Below are positions 35,180 through 48,008 of a stretch of DNA of 64,000 nt, piece after piece. The stretch spans positions 66,512,650-66,576,649 of the forward strand of contig NC_045441.1 in the NCBI RefSeq assembly GCF_002776525.5, given 5' to 3'. The translations under genes and the position numbers were made by a program. How positions within the stretch are numbered: position 1 is the stretch's first letter; each line of letters opens with the position of its first letter. Under the pieces are notes generated by a model that saw only the letters and a list, made by a program, of their open reading frames with translations, did no database searches and was not told the origin of the DNA. Origin of the DNA: Piliocolobus tephrosceles (taxonomy: Eukaryota; Chordata; Mammalia; Primates; Cercopithecidae).

Positions 35180-35405
35180 TATTAAACACAGGCTTCATCT
35201 TCAGAATGTAATTTGGATCCCAGCACTGCCAATAGTTAGCTATATAATATTGCATTAGTGATTTCATTCCTTAGAGCCTAGTTTCCCTAGCAAAACAGGC
35301 ACTGATCTCATGGATTTATTTGGGGAATAATGTATGTGAAGAACTTCACCTCATACCAGTGAGGTAGAAAGTACTCAAAAAGAATGTTTGCTGTTAGTAT
35401 TCTTT
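35180..35405 (+). repeat. MIR SINE, diverged
   Basis: The blocks AATTTGGATCCCAGCACTGC, ATAGTTAGCTATATAATATT and CATTCCTTAGAGCCTAGTTT follow MIR order. Confidence 0.65.
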
Positions 35406-36878
35406 ATATTGTTGCTATTTCTTATTACTACTACTATTATTATTATCATAAGCATTATATTGTGAAAAATCTATTCACTATTCTACCTTCCACTTTTTAA
35501 TGAAACAGTCTCATGCATGACAATCATAGGATTAAGTACTAAAATGTTTTTAACTGGAAAACTTTTTAGCTAACTGCTAAAACAAACAAAAAACCTATGA
35601 GAGAAATAGAGTCTTAAGACTTCACTATCAAATAAAATAATATAAAGGTATTTTCTTCTCAAGACAGTTTTGGACACTTGAAATTAATAAAGCCTGGAAT
35701 GATTTTGTGTCCTCTGCTGCTGTATGTGAGTAATTGTGGAAAAATTACATGATCTTCTGCCAAAATAAAATGTACATGGGTTTAAGTCTTTCCGATTCTA
35801 AGAAATAATCAAAAAGTATACATGTATTTGTAATTGTCTGTTTCTTTACTAGCAGTTTTTGACTGTACACGATGTTTGTAACAGAAAAATCTCAACAATA
35901 GCAACAAAAAGTTAACTTCACAAAAATAAATATGTATTTACTCTATTAAAAGTTATTACCCCTTCCTTGACTTTTTAGAGGCCAGCAAGCAAATTCTGAA
36001 GTACAGTGATACTTTGTTGACACCAGATTAATCATATTTAGAAACAATTGAAAGGAGACTAAATTTAATTGTATTTTTCCTTTTAGGTTAATGGAACTGA
36101 AGAAGGTAATATGATTCAGCAAATTGATAAAGGAGATTAGTTGTCACAAGTGCATTTTTAAAAATAGGTAAACATAATATATCAGTATTTTTATATATAA
36201 CTTCTATAAATATGCTTATTATTTTCCCAGGAGACTGTAATAGCTTTTTTGGATACTAAGGAGTGCCTGAAGTGAATTTTTATGACCCAGTTATAAGCGC
36301 CTAAAGAAGGGTTTATAATGGAAACATGGTGAGATATTTAATATCGGTACTGAAATAGATACTTCTGAGCCCCATATTTGTTTGAAAATAGTAACAGCAG
36401 TTACATTTTCTCCCAGAGGTATATTTTCTTTAGCAACATGTCTAAGTATCTCTAATTACATCAGTGCTCTTTGTGCCTATTCAATGTTGATACTAAATAT
36501 TGCTTTCCATTATCATCACTTTCTTATTTTAGAGCTTTTTAAAAGTACTCTACCCAATAAAATATCTGTGGAACTTGCATTTTGAGACTCAGTGAAAGAT
36601 TTTCCATTGATAAAGATTGAAAGGCAAAACATTTCCTTTACTTAAAATCAAAACTCCTAGAGGCAATTGACATTTGAATAAGACAAAGGCCAAAAAACAT
36701 TTGAATAACTTATATTACAACAGATATTATCCACTTTGATGAGAAAAAGATAAAGATAACAACAACAACTAATTTATTACATACTAGTTTACAGTTTACT
36801 ATGCACTTTATAAACATACATTATTTTATTCAAAGTTATTTTAAAAATTAAAATGAGCATATATGTTTGTAAAGTATG
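35406..36878. other. Single-copy AT-rich DNA, nothing recognised
   Basis: Includes a (TAC/TAT)n-like tract near 35427-35450. A short MIR-like trace at 36770-36845 is too weak to call. Confidence 0.4.
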
Positions 36879-37508
36879 TGTTACTAAAGGGTTCTGAGCG
36901 TGAGTCATCTATACTCTTGGTGTATTGAACAAAGAATTGAACAGCATGCATGAACAAGCAACAAAAGCATAGGTTTATTGAAGCAAAAGACAACAGAAAC
37001 ATAGATTTATTAAGGTGAAAATAAACTCTACAGAATTGGTGCGGGCCCAAGCAAGCAGCTCAAGAGCCCTAGTTACAAAATGTTCTGAGGTTTAAGTACC
37101 CTTTAAAGGTTTCCCATTGCTCATATCCTATGTAATGAAGGATGGAAGTGGAGGTTTTGACTCTGGCCAATCATAGGCTGAAATGGATTGGCACCTTATG
37201 CAAATAAAGGATTGGCCCACGCTTGGCCCACATCCAATCAGAGGTGCTTTCCATTTTCCGTTTGTGATGCAGTGGGAGGGGTGGAAGTTGTAGAAGGAGT
37301 AGCATTTGATCCTTTGTCACTTGGGCATGGAGAGGTGGGGTTTTCCTTTTGATCCAGTTCTAGGAAGTCAGCATGGAATTGGTCTTAGCTTCCCTGCCTC
37401 CAGACCATATTCTCCTGCTTCGTATGGGCAACTCTTTCTTTCTCATCAGCCAGAGAAGGATTTAGTTAGTTAATATTTGAATTGAACTGAATTAGCATGT
37501 CAGCCACA
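36879..37508 (-). mobile_element. LTR, ERV1-like, minus strand, 630 bp
   Basis: The left edge is TGTTACTAAAGGG and the right edge GTCAGCCACA, giving TG...CA ends. The adjacent 4-mers TATG and TATA agree at 3 of 4, a possible aged ERV1 duplication. Two poly(A) signals (TTTATT on plus, 36974-36979 and 37006-37011) lie in a roughly 32-bp tandem duplication. The U3 holds four CCAAT cores (37167-37171, 37187-37191, 37211-37215, 37234-37238) and an octamer ATGCAAAT (37198-37205). No internal viral sequence follows. Family not identified with certainty. Confidence 0.7.
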
Positions 37509-39279
37509 TATAGGTGAAACTTAAATTAGAAGTTTAAGGTAAATGAAACTTCATGCAGTAGTCCATGTCTATAATAATTTCCAACGAAACTGAAGCTACT
37601 GAGTTCATATCACAAATGGGATAGATTTAGAACAATAGCAGTCACTTTCACTTTTAAGCTACTGTGATGATTTATTTTTCACTTCAGAAGTACAGAGAAA
37701 AAAATAGATTCTGAAATATATTTACTAATATAAATAGAATCGATACTGCCCCCTGCCCAAATCTGCTCACTTCATAATAAAGGAGATATTTTACCAAAAC
37801 TCACTCTAAATGTGATTTTCTAGCAGTTATATTGACAAATGAATTAAAACGGAAATCTGAAAACCCTCTTGCAGATTAGCTTTAGGAACCTAAGGATCAA
37901 TAAGACAAGAGAACTTCACAAAATGTAAACATATTTTTGAGCCATGTCACAATGAAAATATTACCACTTGAATTCATCTTTAATACAGAGTAGATGTATT
38001 ACAATACAAAACATAAAATACATATACAAACAAAAAATTTGTTTATATAAAATGTAAATAATGTATGTATATATATATATTGTTTAGAATAAGACTATTT
38101 CTTTTAAACACAAGTTTTCTATGCCCAGGGCTGCATTTTAGTTAGAATCTCTTAAAAAATGTTAAAATAACCAATAATATTGATGTTTGTTCTTGAAGTT
38201 TCAGTTTAGATGTATTCAAAGCCTCACGCATATCTGTCCAATAAAAGCATGGCAGTATAAGTTGACATCATTTAAGAAATTAGATGTCCCTCTCTCATGT
38301 CCCAAATACCAGTCAGACACAATGTGCATTTTGCTCTTTGATCTGGACAAGCATATTTCTCTTTGGAGATCCATGGACCATATGGAACACAAGGACTTTG
38401 AGACTGCTCTTATCTTCATGAAACAAAGCCAATGCTTTGGTATTTTACACTCATTTGTCACATAGTTTATATCTTGATTGTAAAGGCCACTCAGAGCTAA
38501 CTGAGAGTCTATATGTCTCCATGTCTAATAAGATTGTTCACTGTTCCCTGCTCATGATTTCTTTCAACTTTCCTGGAACACTATCAGTTACAGTCCAACA
38601 TTTTTTTTGAAATTAAGCCCATTTATCTTCAATCATTTCAACACAACTTTAAGGATAACGTGGAGGCTGGTAATGATCACCAAAACCTCACTAAATAACG
38701 TTTTTCATATTGTCTTTTGCCACATAGCAAATATAAACAAATAGATGATCATAATTTCCTTAACTGTAACTAAAAGCCCAAAAGGAGTAATGATCTGAGT
38801 TTTGCAAAGTTTGTATCTCCAAAACTCAGCAGTTTTACAGTTGACTGAGAATTGGACAAAGAAATATTCTGAAGTATCTTTGCATATGTATTTCCTAGTA
38901 CAATTTTGATTACATTATAGTTTCTATTCTAAACTAAAAAATGTGTTATATATCATATTAACAGTCGAATTTACTCAATTATTTTCTCACTCATTTTCTT
39001 TTCTTTTTCCCATAGTATAGATAATTTTGCAGAGGTTTGTTTTCTTCATACATTATTATAGTGAATTTATTTTTTGAATAAAATTCTAATTGTGTAAAGA
39101 GGTTTTTTAATAGTACAAAACTTTCTGCTGTCCCAGAGTAAGGATTCTATTATTCTCCTTCCTCTGCTCTCTCAATCACAACAATCATATTCAACGATGG
39201 GTTTAATAGAAGTGGGTCTTGTCTCCCTAATACGCTATGCAGAACATATGGCCTGGAATATTGTGAATGTTTATAAATG
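37509..39279. other. Unassigned DNA, no gene called
   Basis: 38187-38465 has a 92-codon plus frame with an 81-codon frame on the opposite strand over the same bases. Neither has a domain I recognise. 38060-38080 is a short AT microsatellite. Confidence 0.4.
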
Positions 39280-39560
39280 TTTATATTTTAGAAGCAGCCT
39301 TATTTCCTGATTTCAGGTTCAGTTAGCCCTTACTGAATGCCTTCTGTGTGATAGTTTTGTGATAGTCAATTTCTCACCTTTTTGTCACACTTATTTTTAA
39401 TTTGCTACTCATAACGAGTCTGAGAGATAACCATTATTGTCCTGTTTTTAAAATCTAAGACAACAAGCTTAAGGGTAACCATGCTAATGAAATTAACCTA
39501 GCTATGAAGCAACATAGCTAGGATTAAACCTAGTGTGTTGACTGCAAGCCTAACCCATTT
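39280..39560 (-). repeat. MIR SINE, minus strand
   Basis: The reversed MIR order is visible: AGCCCTTACTGAATGCCTTC, AGAGATAACCATTATTGTCC, AGCAACATAGCTAGGATTAA. Confidence 0.65.
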
Positions 39561-39669
39561 TTCAACATAGTCCAAGATTGTTTGTTATTTATGTTTGCAT
39601 CAGAATGATAGCCTATTAAAAAGAAATAAACGGATTGATACAAACCATCAGGGTTTCTATAGCTATTTA

Positions 39670-39790
39670 ATAGTATGAATGACAGCTAACATTTGTAGGG
39701 TGGTTATTTTGTAGGAGACACTCTGGTTCACTTTGTATTGTATGCTTTATTATTATAATTAGAAGGAATTCCTATTTTACACCCTGCCAT
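39670..39790 (-). repeat. MIR/MIR3-like fragment
   Basis: GACAGCTAACATTTGTAGGG and the following sequence match the start of a reversed MIR. Short and decayed. Confidence 0.5.
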
Positions 39791-39815
39791 AAAGGAAATA
39801 TGTATACTCACACGA

Positions 39816-39818
<3 letters not shown>

Positions 39819-39847
<29 letters not shown>
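39819..39847. repeat. (TG)n microsatellite
   Basis: About 14 TG units, followed by a short (TA)n and a T run. Confidence 0.95.
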
Positions 39848-39855
<8 letters not shown>

Positions 39856-39859
39856 TTTT

Positions 39860-41177
39860 TTAAAAAACTCTAACTCTAGAAGCATTATACTCAGAGGCTG
39901 TGTAATGCAGCAATATAGAGAAGTACAGAGTCCTACAAACACCACTGTGATATAGAAAGCTGCATTCCTTAATAAGCAAATGATGACCAGGCATCAGCAC
40001 ACCTAAGTTTACTTACATTTATAACTCTCTGACATTTTTTGAAAGAAGCAAATTAATGTATAATGAATTCGAGAAGGTTTGCATCCAAACTAGATAAAAA
40101 GTTTTTTGTTTTATTTTCTCTCCTTTTTTACTGCAAGGTATAAACTCTCAAATATCCTGAAGACCTTGCTGTCCAAACTATCCTTCTCATCCAAAACGTT
40201 ACAGCAGAAAGCTTTCCAGAGGTTTATATTTAATTATTTATAGTCATAGTAAAATAAATGTATACTGTACAAGTTAAAAAAAAAAGTAAAAATCACCAGA
40301 AGCAATTTATTATACTTTACAATTTTCACATGTCCACGCAAAAATTTAACCAGAATTGAGCTGCAGATTATTATTTAGGGAGTTTCTTAAATTGGGTAAA
40401 TGATTTTTAATCATTTTAAATGTTATTTATCAAACTTCTCGGTTGAGGTTCAGGCATAATTTTTCCCAGCTGAGATAAAAAAGAAAAGTGTTCATAAATT
40501 ATATCTCAAATTTAATATTCTGAATTAGTGGATACCTCATAATTCTAACAGCTCTTACCATTCAAAAATTTTATAGCTTAGTTCACTGAGCCAGGATAAC
40601 TCCACTTTAGTTATATGTCTTGAAGTCTTTTGTGTGAACATTAAAGTTGCCAGTTACTTTACAGTTTTTATTTTGTTCTAATACAGCATCTGCATATAAC
40701 CATCTCAAAACAAGTTTACACTAAATCTTTGAAATTGTGGAATTAATCATAATTATAATATATTCAAAAGTGTAGAAGCCTAAAACTTTAGAGGAAATGA
40801 AATCCTGGAAAACACGTAATCATTATGGAAACCAGCAGGGTGCAGAGAACTTAAGTGTCGTTCTGAAGGTCACAAGGTAATTTATTAGAAACAATAAAAT
40901 ACCGTATCTGTTCCTGTGGTCCTAGTTCTTTCCATTAAAAATGTGTATCTTTATACTCAAGAACATGTACAGTAACTGTGAGAATGTGACATTGCTGGAT
41001 TGCTTACACGAAGGAAGAAATTGCCCAGTGAGTGATGCCTGGGGAGCAGACAACCATCTCGTTCATTGAAGGCAATGGTTACCTTCAATGAAGGTGGATC
41101 ACCAGAAAAAGGGAGCCTTGAGTAAAATTACATGTACATGTAGAAACTAACTAATTTAAACCCAGTTAAAAGGGACT
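39860..41177. other. Single-copy AT-rich DNA, nothing recognised
   Basis: The only structured item is a short perfect hairpin at 41062-41092. Confidence 0.45.
41062..41092. repeat. Perfect 11-bp inverted repeat
   Basis: TTCATTGAAGG (41062-41072) and CCTTCAATGAA (41082-41092) are exact reverse complements around a 9-base loop. Function unknown. Confidence 0.9.
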
Positions 41178-41536
41178 TGTATTAGTCCATTTTCAGACTG
41201 CTGATAAAGACATATCCGAGACTTGGTAATTTATAAAGAAAAAGGTTTAACGGATCACAGTTCCACGGGGCTGGGAAGGCCTTACAATCATGGTGCAAGG
41301 CAAAAGGCTCGTCTTACGTGGCAGCACACAAGAAAGAATGAGAGCCAAGTGAAAGGTATTTCCCGTTAAAAAACAATCAGATCTTGTGAGATTTATTCAC
41401 AATCATGAGAACAGTATGGGGGAAACCACCTCCGTGATTCAATTACCTCCCACCCGGTCCCTCCCACACCACATGTGAATTATGGGAGCTACAATTCAAG
41501 ATGAGATTTGGGTGGGGACACAGTCAAACCATATCA
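41178..41536 (-). mobile_element. Solo LTR, THE1-type (ERVL-MaLR), with 5-bp target duplication
   Basis: A 359-bp LTR reading TGATATGGTTTGACTGTGTC from 41536 on the minus strand and ending near TAATACA at 41178. GGACT flanks both ends (41173-41177 and 41537-41541) without mismatch. Other recognisable blocks are the antisense of CCCACCCAAATCTCATCTTG and GTGGGAGGGACCGGGTGGGA. A solo LTR formed by loss of the internal part. Confidence 0.93.
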
Positions 41537-41541
41537 GGACT

Positions 41542-43269
41542 TGAGGCCAAAGGTAAGAATTTGGTCATAATCCATAATGTAAATCAATTTGAAGGGTATA
41601 TATATATATTTAAACAGCATACATTTTACAAAGTCCTTAGCGATGAGTAAGAGTGGGAGGGACATCCTCTTACCTTCCAAAATTTCAGAAGTTATCCTGA
41701 TTCTATGAAACATAACTGAAAAAAAAAAAAAAACATAGAAATTTTTCTTAAATGTATTCACATCAAAAGCTAAACCCTATATAAAAAATATATGAATGTC
41801 ATTTGACTCAACATTAATCATTAATTTGATACATAAAACCAAGCTAATCTTAATATTCACCAGAAAATAGTCAAATTCCAAAAAGGAATAAAAATATATT
41901 TATATGCAATCACTTTATATAATATGTATTATATATTCATTATTTCATATGCTTATTTTAATGCATTTACTTTTAGAAATACATATTTTAACTTTTAAAC
42001 CTATTCTCTGTTGAGACTCTATAGGAGGGTTTTTTTTTTATTGTTTGTTTGTTTGTTTCAACATAGATCACATCAGAAAGTCTTGAAATGAATAGGCTCT
42101 TTCTTCAGAATATTTAAATTTTATGTAGTTGTTAAAAATTATGTGCACAACAGATAAAATTTTAATGGATAAGTTACACAAGGAATAATGTCAAATGACT
42201 CAGCTTGTCAGAAATGTTAAGTGCCCTTCACACATCCCCAAGGCTGGAGAATGTCATTTCACACCCTGTCAACCTATTTTGAATTAAGTCAAGGACTGTG
42301 TGGAGCTTTTATTCTCACTTACACAGGACCTACAAAAAAAGTTCGATAATGTTATGCTCTAGAGATACTTAAGTTTACCTCAATGTATGTATTTTTTTCT
42401 TACAGCATACCTATTCTCTTAGTTATAGAAGCAGAGAATTTTAATGCTGTAAGAAACTTACAGAAAATGTAGGGAAACTCTTTAAATACATAAGTTAAGA
42501 AACTAAAGCTCTTATTGATTAAATAACTTCTCCAAGCTACTGCCTTTTATTATAGACACAGATAAAACCAAACCCGGTGCCTGGCTTCTAGGGAAGGCCT
42601 GTTTTGCAGCTGTACCACACTATGCCATCTCCAAAACAGTTTGTATGTCATATAATATTGAAATAACCTTCTTACTATCACAGGAGTCTTTTCAACTCTC
42701 TCATTTTTAATTGCTTGAGTAAGTTTTAAAATCTTCCCAGGGCCTGCTCTGTTGTACTTTCGGAGGGTAAATTTTCCTACCCCCTCCAGATTCTTTATAC
42801 TCACTTATCTCTAACTTGTTCTATCCCAGTCTCTTACAATGATTGTTCACCTTCTAAGCTCCAGACATTTGTAAAGGGTATACAGATTCCTCTAATTCAT
42901 CTACTTTATATTTTTATTAATATATTTTGAAACTTTATATCTTTTGTTGCAATCTATTTAATATTTTTTCTTGAATTATCTGTGAGATATCACAACTTGT
43001 AAACTTAAAAAATGTACAAAAATCTGTTAAAACAGTATAAATATTGAATAAAAGGACTTAGTGTGGATTTAGCCTTTAACTTCCAAGAGCGGATCTCTAC
43101 TCTTAATGTGCTCAAATCTCTCCCATTAAGAAGCAAATTCTACACTAATTTGCCTTGCACATGTTTTTCTGGTGAATATCCTTTGTTGTTTCTCCTCTTT
43201 ATAGCCAAAATACTGAAGGTGTTTTTCATATTTTCTATTTTCACAGCTCAAGTCTGATCCAATACTGTC
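41542..43269. other. Single-copy DNA, nothing recognised
   Basis: Contains an A14 run near 41719 and a (TTTG)n tract near 42043-42058. An 84-codon minus frame at 42550-42804 is not recognisable. Confidence 0.4.
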
Positions 43270-43976
43270 TACACATTCATCACTCTTGCCCTGGCTGCCA
43301 ATGACTTCCATCCCTCTTTCTTCAGGGAGATTTCTTTTATCTACATCTTAAATGAGTTCTCAGCAAGATTTATTACAGTTAGACACCTGAAACCCTTTTT
43401 TTTCCCCTTGGTTTCTGTGACATTATGTCTCCTACTCTTATCTCCCTTCAGGCTTATTCTCCTTTACCTCGAATACCTCAAGACTCGTTACTGGGCCCTT
43501 TCACCTTTAGCTTTATTGATCACATATGTAACCTCGTAACTTCTGTACACAACCCAGACCTCTCCTCTGAGATCCAGGCTCATTTTCCCAACTACTACAT
43601 TGGCATCTCCTCTTGAATATTTTGAAAATAATTTAAAGTTATTACATGTAAAACTGAATTTATGACTGTCCCCCTCAAAACTAATACTGTTCCCTATCTC
43701 CCATCTCCATGAATGGAAATGCTATTCATAATGTTATGCAAGTAAAGGTTCTATAAGTTACCTTCATCAACTGCTTCCCACTCAACATCAGTCCCTTTCT
43801 GTGCCTGGCCCCATGTGGGATGATGAAATGGTGTATTGATTTTTTCATTCTTATATCTTTGTGTGGTAGATATTATTATTTCTTCCATGTTGCACTCTCC
43901 ATATCCAGTCCATTGCTATATCACTTTAGTTTTGCCCTGTAAGTAGATCCTAGATCCTTCACCTCACCTCACTGAC
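43270..43976 (+). mobile_element. L2 LINE, ORF2/3' region, part 1
   Basis: Blocks of an old L2 on the plus strand: CAGACCTCTCCTCTGAGATC, CATTGGCATCTCCTCTTGAA, AAACTGAATTTATGACTGTC (followed by CCCC), and CCCATCTCCATGAATGG. The frame is fully decayed. Split from part 2 by an Alu. Confidence 0.72.
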
Positions 43977-44281
43977 TTTTTTTTTTTTTTTTTTTTTTTT
44001 GAGACAGAGTCTTGCTCTGTCACCCAGGCTGGAGTGCAATGACGTGATCTCAGCTCACTTCAACCTCTGCCTCCTGGGTTCAAGCGATTCTCCTGTTTCA
44101 GCCTCCTGAGTAGCTGGGATGACAGGCATGCACCACCATGTCTGCTAATTTTTGTACTTTTAGTAGAGATGGGGTTTTACCATGCTGTCCAGGTTGGTCT
44201 CAAACTCCTGACCTCAGGTGATCCACCTCCCTGAGCTTCCCAAAGTTCTGGGATTACAGGCGTGAGCCACCGTGCCTGGCC
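43977..44281 (-). mobile_element. Alu (AluS-grade), minus strand
   Basis: A T24 run (43977-44000), then GAGACAGAGTCTTGCTCTGT through to CCACCGTGCCTGGCC at 44281. Complete dimer, moderately diverged, inserted into the L2. Confidence 0.95.
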
Positions 44282-44810
44282 TTCCTTGGTGACTTCTGTT
44301 CTCCTGCAGTCTATAGTTAAAGTGATGTTTTCCTAACAGATCTCTGATAATTTCTCTTCTATGATCACCTCCTCAACTCTCCTTATACATCCGGTTTGAT
44401 CTATCACCTGCCTCTCCAGACTGCCTGAGCCCCAGGCTCATCTATTAAAGCCACACCAAATTCCTTTGCTCCTTTCCCTGGGCTCTCTTTCCTCCCCATT
44501 TTGCTATGTATGTCTTGCACTTTTTGCAGATTTCAGTTCAACTGGGTCTTGAGCAGGGAATTCTGACCTGCTTTCAGAAGTCAATGTGCCTATTATATTT
44601 TTCCACATCACATTGTCCCTTTGTAGCATTGTCCCAGTTGTGATTTGAAATCTATTTTAGAGATTATTCTAACAACATCTAGCTTCCCAATATCTTGTTT
44701 GCTGTACAAATTTGTGTTTGTCTTTTCTTACTGTTTATCACCAGAAGTTAGTATGGTATCCGCTTCATAGCAGCAATTCAGCAAATTTTTTTTTGCATAG
44801 GTGAATGTTT
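44282..44810 (+). mobile_element. L2 LINE, 3' part, part 2
   Basis: Continues the L2: a GTTAAAGTGATGTTTTCC region, CTGCCTGAGCCCCAGGCTCA, then the terminal region with GTATGTCTTGCAC and GTTAGTATGGTATCCGCTTC before TTCAGCAAAT. With part 1 this is over 1.2 kb of L2, the longest copy here. Confidence 0.68.
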
Positions 44811-45369
44811 ATAGACTTCTTGTCTTTCTCTGTGCCTATCCATACAAATACACAATCACACATGCATATACATCATATCATGCTCATGTATGACCCATGC
44901 AGAGAAATGCCTGCCCTTTATAAGGGCATAACCACCCCTGACACACACACGTAAACAAAATTGTGATAATAAAACACGTATTACTTTAACAACTTGATTT
45001 TCTGGTATATCGATATCACTTGAGCATTTTACTAAATAATCTCATTAATTTTTCTATAATATGGTTTAAATAGTCACATATTATTCTACTATATTAATAT
45101 GACAATCATGTATTAAACCAATGCCCCTATATTTTACTGTTAGAGATGATACTTTGGTTAACATCTTTGTATACAGAGCTTTATATATCTATAATTATTT
45201 CCAGAAAAAAAGAAAGAGGTAGGGGAGAATGATGAGAAACTATTAAAAACTATTAGAATGATGAGAAACTATTTAGGGCAAAACTAAAGTGATGTAGCAA
45301 TGGATTGGATATGGAGAGTGCAACATGGAAAAAATAAAAACTGTTGCCTGAAGAACAGTTATCATTTGT
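44811..45369. other. Single-copy AT-rich DNA
   Basis: Contains a 19-bp repeat, AGAATGATGAGAAACTATT, at 45226-45244 and 45255-45273 (period 29). Nothing else recognised. Confidence 0.45.
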
Positions 45370-45560
45370 TAGAAAATGTGTTAAGATGTTTCTATTATAC
45401 TGTTTATCTTACAGCCACCTTGCAAGATGGTTGTTATGATCCTATTATGCAGAAATTTAAGCTAAAACTCATGGAGTAAAATGAGTTACTGAGATTACAT
45501 AGCAATCAAGTGGTAGACCAACAATTTGAACCCAGAACTCTGATTACCATAAGACTTGTT
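45370..45560 (-). repeat. MIR SINE, minus strand
   Basis: AGCCACCTTGCAAGATGGTT, GATCCTATTATGCAGAAAT and ACAATTTGAACCCAGAACTC are the reversed MIR blocks in order. Confidence 0.8.
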
Positions 45561-45697
45561 AAATAATACACTTTAAGTATTTTGATGTTTGTAGTCAGAC
45601 ATTCTCCAGAGATTTTATATTAATTTATCATTCTTTACTCCCATATCTGAGCCATTACCAACTTATTAAAGAAAAATATTTTGGCCATTTGAAGATA

Positions 45698-46173
45698 CAA
45701 ATGCTCCTTGACTTACAATGGGTTTACATCCTGACAAACCCATTGTAACTTGAAAACTACAAAATGTCAAATAAGTTAGATGCACGTAATACATCTAACT
45801 TACCGAACATTATAGGTTAGTCTAGCCTAACTTAGACGCACTCAGAACGCTTATATTAACTAACAGTTGGGAAAATCATCAAACACAAAGTTTATTTTAT
45901 AATAGTGTTGAATTTCTCATGCAATATATTGACTACAGTACACTGTAGACTACAGGATTGGTTGTTTACCCTCCCGATGGTGTGGTTGACCAGGAGCTAC
46001 AGAAACCTGCCACTGCACAGCATCGCAGGGGTATTGCGTATCACTAACCCGGGAGAAGAACAAAATTCAAGACTTCAAGTAAGGCTTCTATTGAATGTGT
46101 ATATCACCTTCTCAACATTGTAAAGTCAAAACAATCACTTTAAGTCAAATGAGCATAAGTTAGGGACCTTCTG
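45698..46173. mobile_element. Tigger-type DNA transposon (MER6-like), complete
   Basis: A 476-bp element flanked by TA on both sides. Its ends (about CAAATGCTCCTTGACTTAC at the left, TTAGGGACCTTCTG at the right) are inverted copies of one another. The internal GTTTACCCTCCCGATGGTG and TACAGTACACTGTAGACTAC blocks are typical. The 72-codon plus frame inside is not transposase. Confidence 0.8.
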
Positions 46174-46796
46174 TATAGGCATTCATTTTAATACAATTTT
46201 ATATATTTGTATTTCAATAGAAATTCAACACATTTTCATTTTTCTGTGAGTTATCTTTTATTTTAATTTGATATAATTTTAAAGATATTGATTCCTCAGA
46301 GCTCTTTTTATATTAAAGATACTTATGTAGCTCAGATATTGTAAATATTTACTCATTTTGTCAAATTTCTTTTAATTTTATTTGTGGGATATATATGTGT
46401 GCGTACATGTGTACTTTTAGTGTTACAGTCATTTTAACCTTTTTATGTAGCCAAATTTATTCAGTCATAGCTTTTGTCATATACAAGATTTGACATTTGA
46501 AAACATTTTAACAATGGATAAATGTTAAATAGTTCTTGAAAGAAATGTGTCTGGAAATATAAATATGTTTGGTTATATAAGTGAATGCAGATAAAATCTA
46601 TTTTAGATGTGTCTTGCTGAATAAAAGTGTCTTAGAGATAGGAATAGCAAAAGGTTTAGAAATAGAATGAATGTACACATGAGATGAATTTGGAGAAAAA
46701 TGAATAGAAAGTTATACAGAACCAGACTTTATAAAAATATACAACTATATTAAAATTTTAAAATATGTTAAGCTTATCTGAAAGATTATAAAAAGA
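46174..46796. other. Single-copy AT-rich DNA, nothing recognised
   Basis: No repeat or coding signal visible. Confidence 0.4.
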
Positions 46797-46889
46797 GTAT
46801 ATATATATATACACACACACGTGTGTGCATGTGTGTGTGTGTATATATATTTATATTTAGTGTGTGTGTGTATATATATATATATTTAG
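46797..46889. repeat. Compound (TA)n/(CA)n/(TG)n microsatellite
   Basis: The order is (TA)n, (CA)5, CGTGTGTGCA, (TG)n, (TA)n, ATTTATATTTAG, (TG)n, (TA)n. The CACACACACACGTGTGTG junction is self-complementary. Confidence 0.95.
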
Positions 46890-46986
46890 TATAATTAAAA
46901 GGTCAGAAAAATTGATGGAAGTATACCTGAGACATTGAGTGTGAATACAGATTTTGTTAATTGTGATATCAGAGTGTGTTGGCTTA

Positions 46987-48006
46987 TAGTTGACCCTTGA
47001 ACACTGCAAGGGTTAGGGATACCAACTTCCTACACAGTCAAAAATCTGTGTTTCACTTTTGACTTCCTCCCAGATTTAACTGTTAATAGCCTGTTGTTAA
47101 GTAGAAGCCTTAGTGATAACATACACCGTCAATTTACACATATTCTGTATGTTGTGTGTACTATTACACTGTTTACTTAAAACAAGGTAAGCTAGAGAAA
47201 AGACAGTGTTATTAAGAAAATCATAAGGAGGAGAAAATACATTTATAGTACTTGTCTGTTTATAAGATGAATCGTTTTTGTCTGTAATGGGGACAAATGT
47301 AACTGCGGACTTCAATTTACAGTACTTATCAAGCAATTCAACTTTTTCTTTAATGTCATGACTTTTTTCTGCTTCTCGGGAGCACATCAGGCATCATTAT
47401 TAGCACTTCATGCGGGTTTCATGGTATTATTCAAGGTTTATGGTATTGCCCTAAACACGATGACAATTATGCAAGGACTGAGAAAGATGGATTTTTATTC
47501 TGCTACGGAATTTACTAGAGAGAGGAACTGCTCCCTCAGGATGATGAGCTTCATGTGGAGTTTTAAGTAGATACTCGCAACACTTGAGCCCATCACAATG
47601 GCAGTAAGAGATAGTGACAAAATTATTTCAGTAGTACCTTATGTACTACAGTTAATTTTATGCAAGTCTGATTTGCCACTGAATCTTTATGTTTACATTT
47701 CTCTCAGCTGCAAATAGTTCCATGTACTGTTTGCAAGTGTTCCTGTGTGTATGTTTCAATACATTTTCACTTTTAATAATAAATTTATGTATACTTTGTG
47801 GTAGTAAATGATAAACTAAACCAGTATCTACATATATTTTATGAACTCATGACATATCTAACTTTTTCTTCATGTTTTTCCATTTTTTTCAAATTGTCCC
47901 AAATCTTCAAAAGGTTTCCAATATATTGATTGAAAAAAATCGACTTGTACTTGCATGTACAAGTAGACTCATGCAGTTAAAACTCATGTTGTTCAAGGGC
48001 CAACTG
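46987..48006. mobile_element. Tigger-type DNA transposon (MER2/Tigger2-like), about 1 kb
   Basis: A 1020-bp element flanked by TA (46985-46986 and 48007-48008). The ends are inverted repeats: TAGTTGACCCTTGAACA at the left and TGTTCAAGGGCCAACTG at the right. The middle (47340-47600) holds the AGGAACTGCTCCCTCAGGAT region seen in the family. No intact transposase frame; the frames at 47097-47387 and 47358-47570 are fragments. Confidence 0.85.
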
Positions 48007-48008
48007 TA

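Noticed and set aside
38187..38465. A 92-codon plus frame with an 81-codon frame opposite it
   Set aside because: Neither strand gives a known domain. Overlapping frames on both strands are expected by chance in a low-stop patch.
45905..46123. A 72-codon plus frame
   Set aside because: Lies wholly inside a nonautonomous Tigger element and is not transposase.
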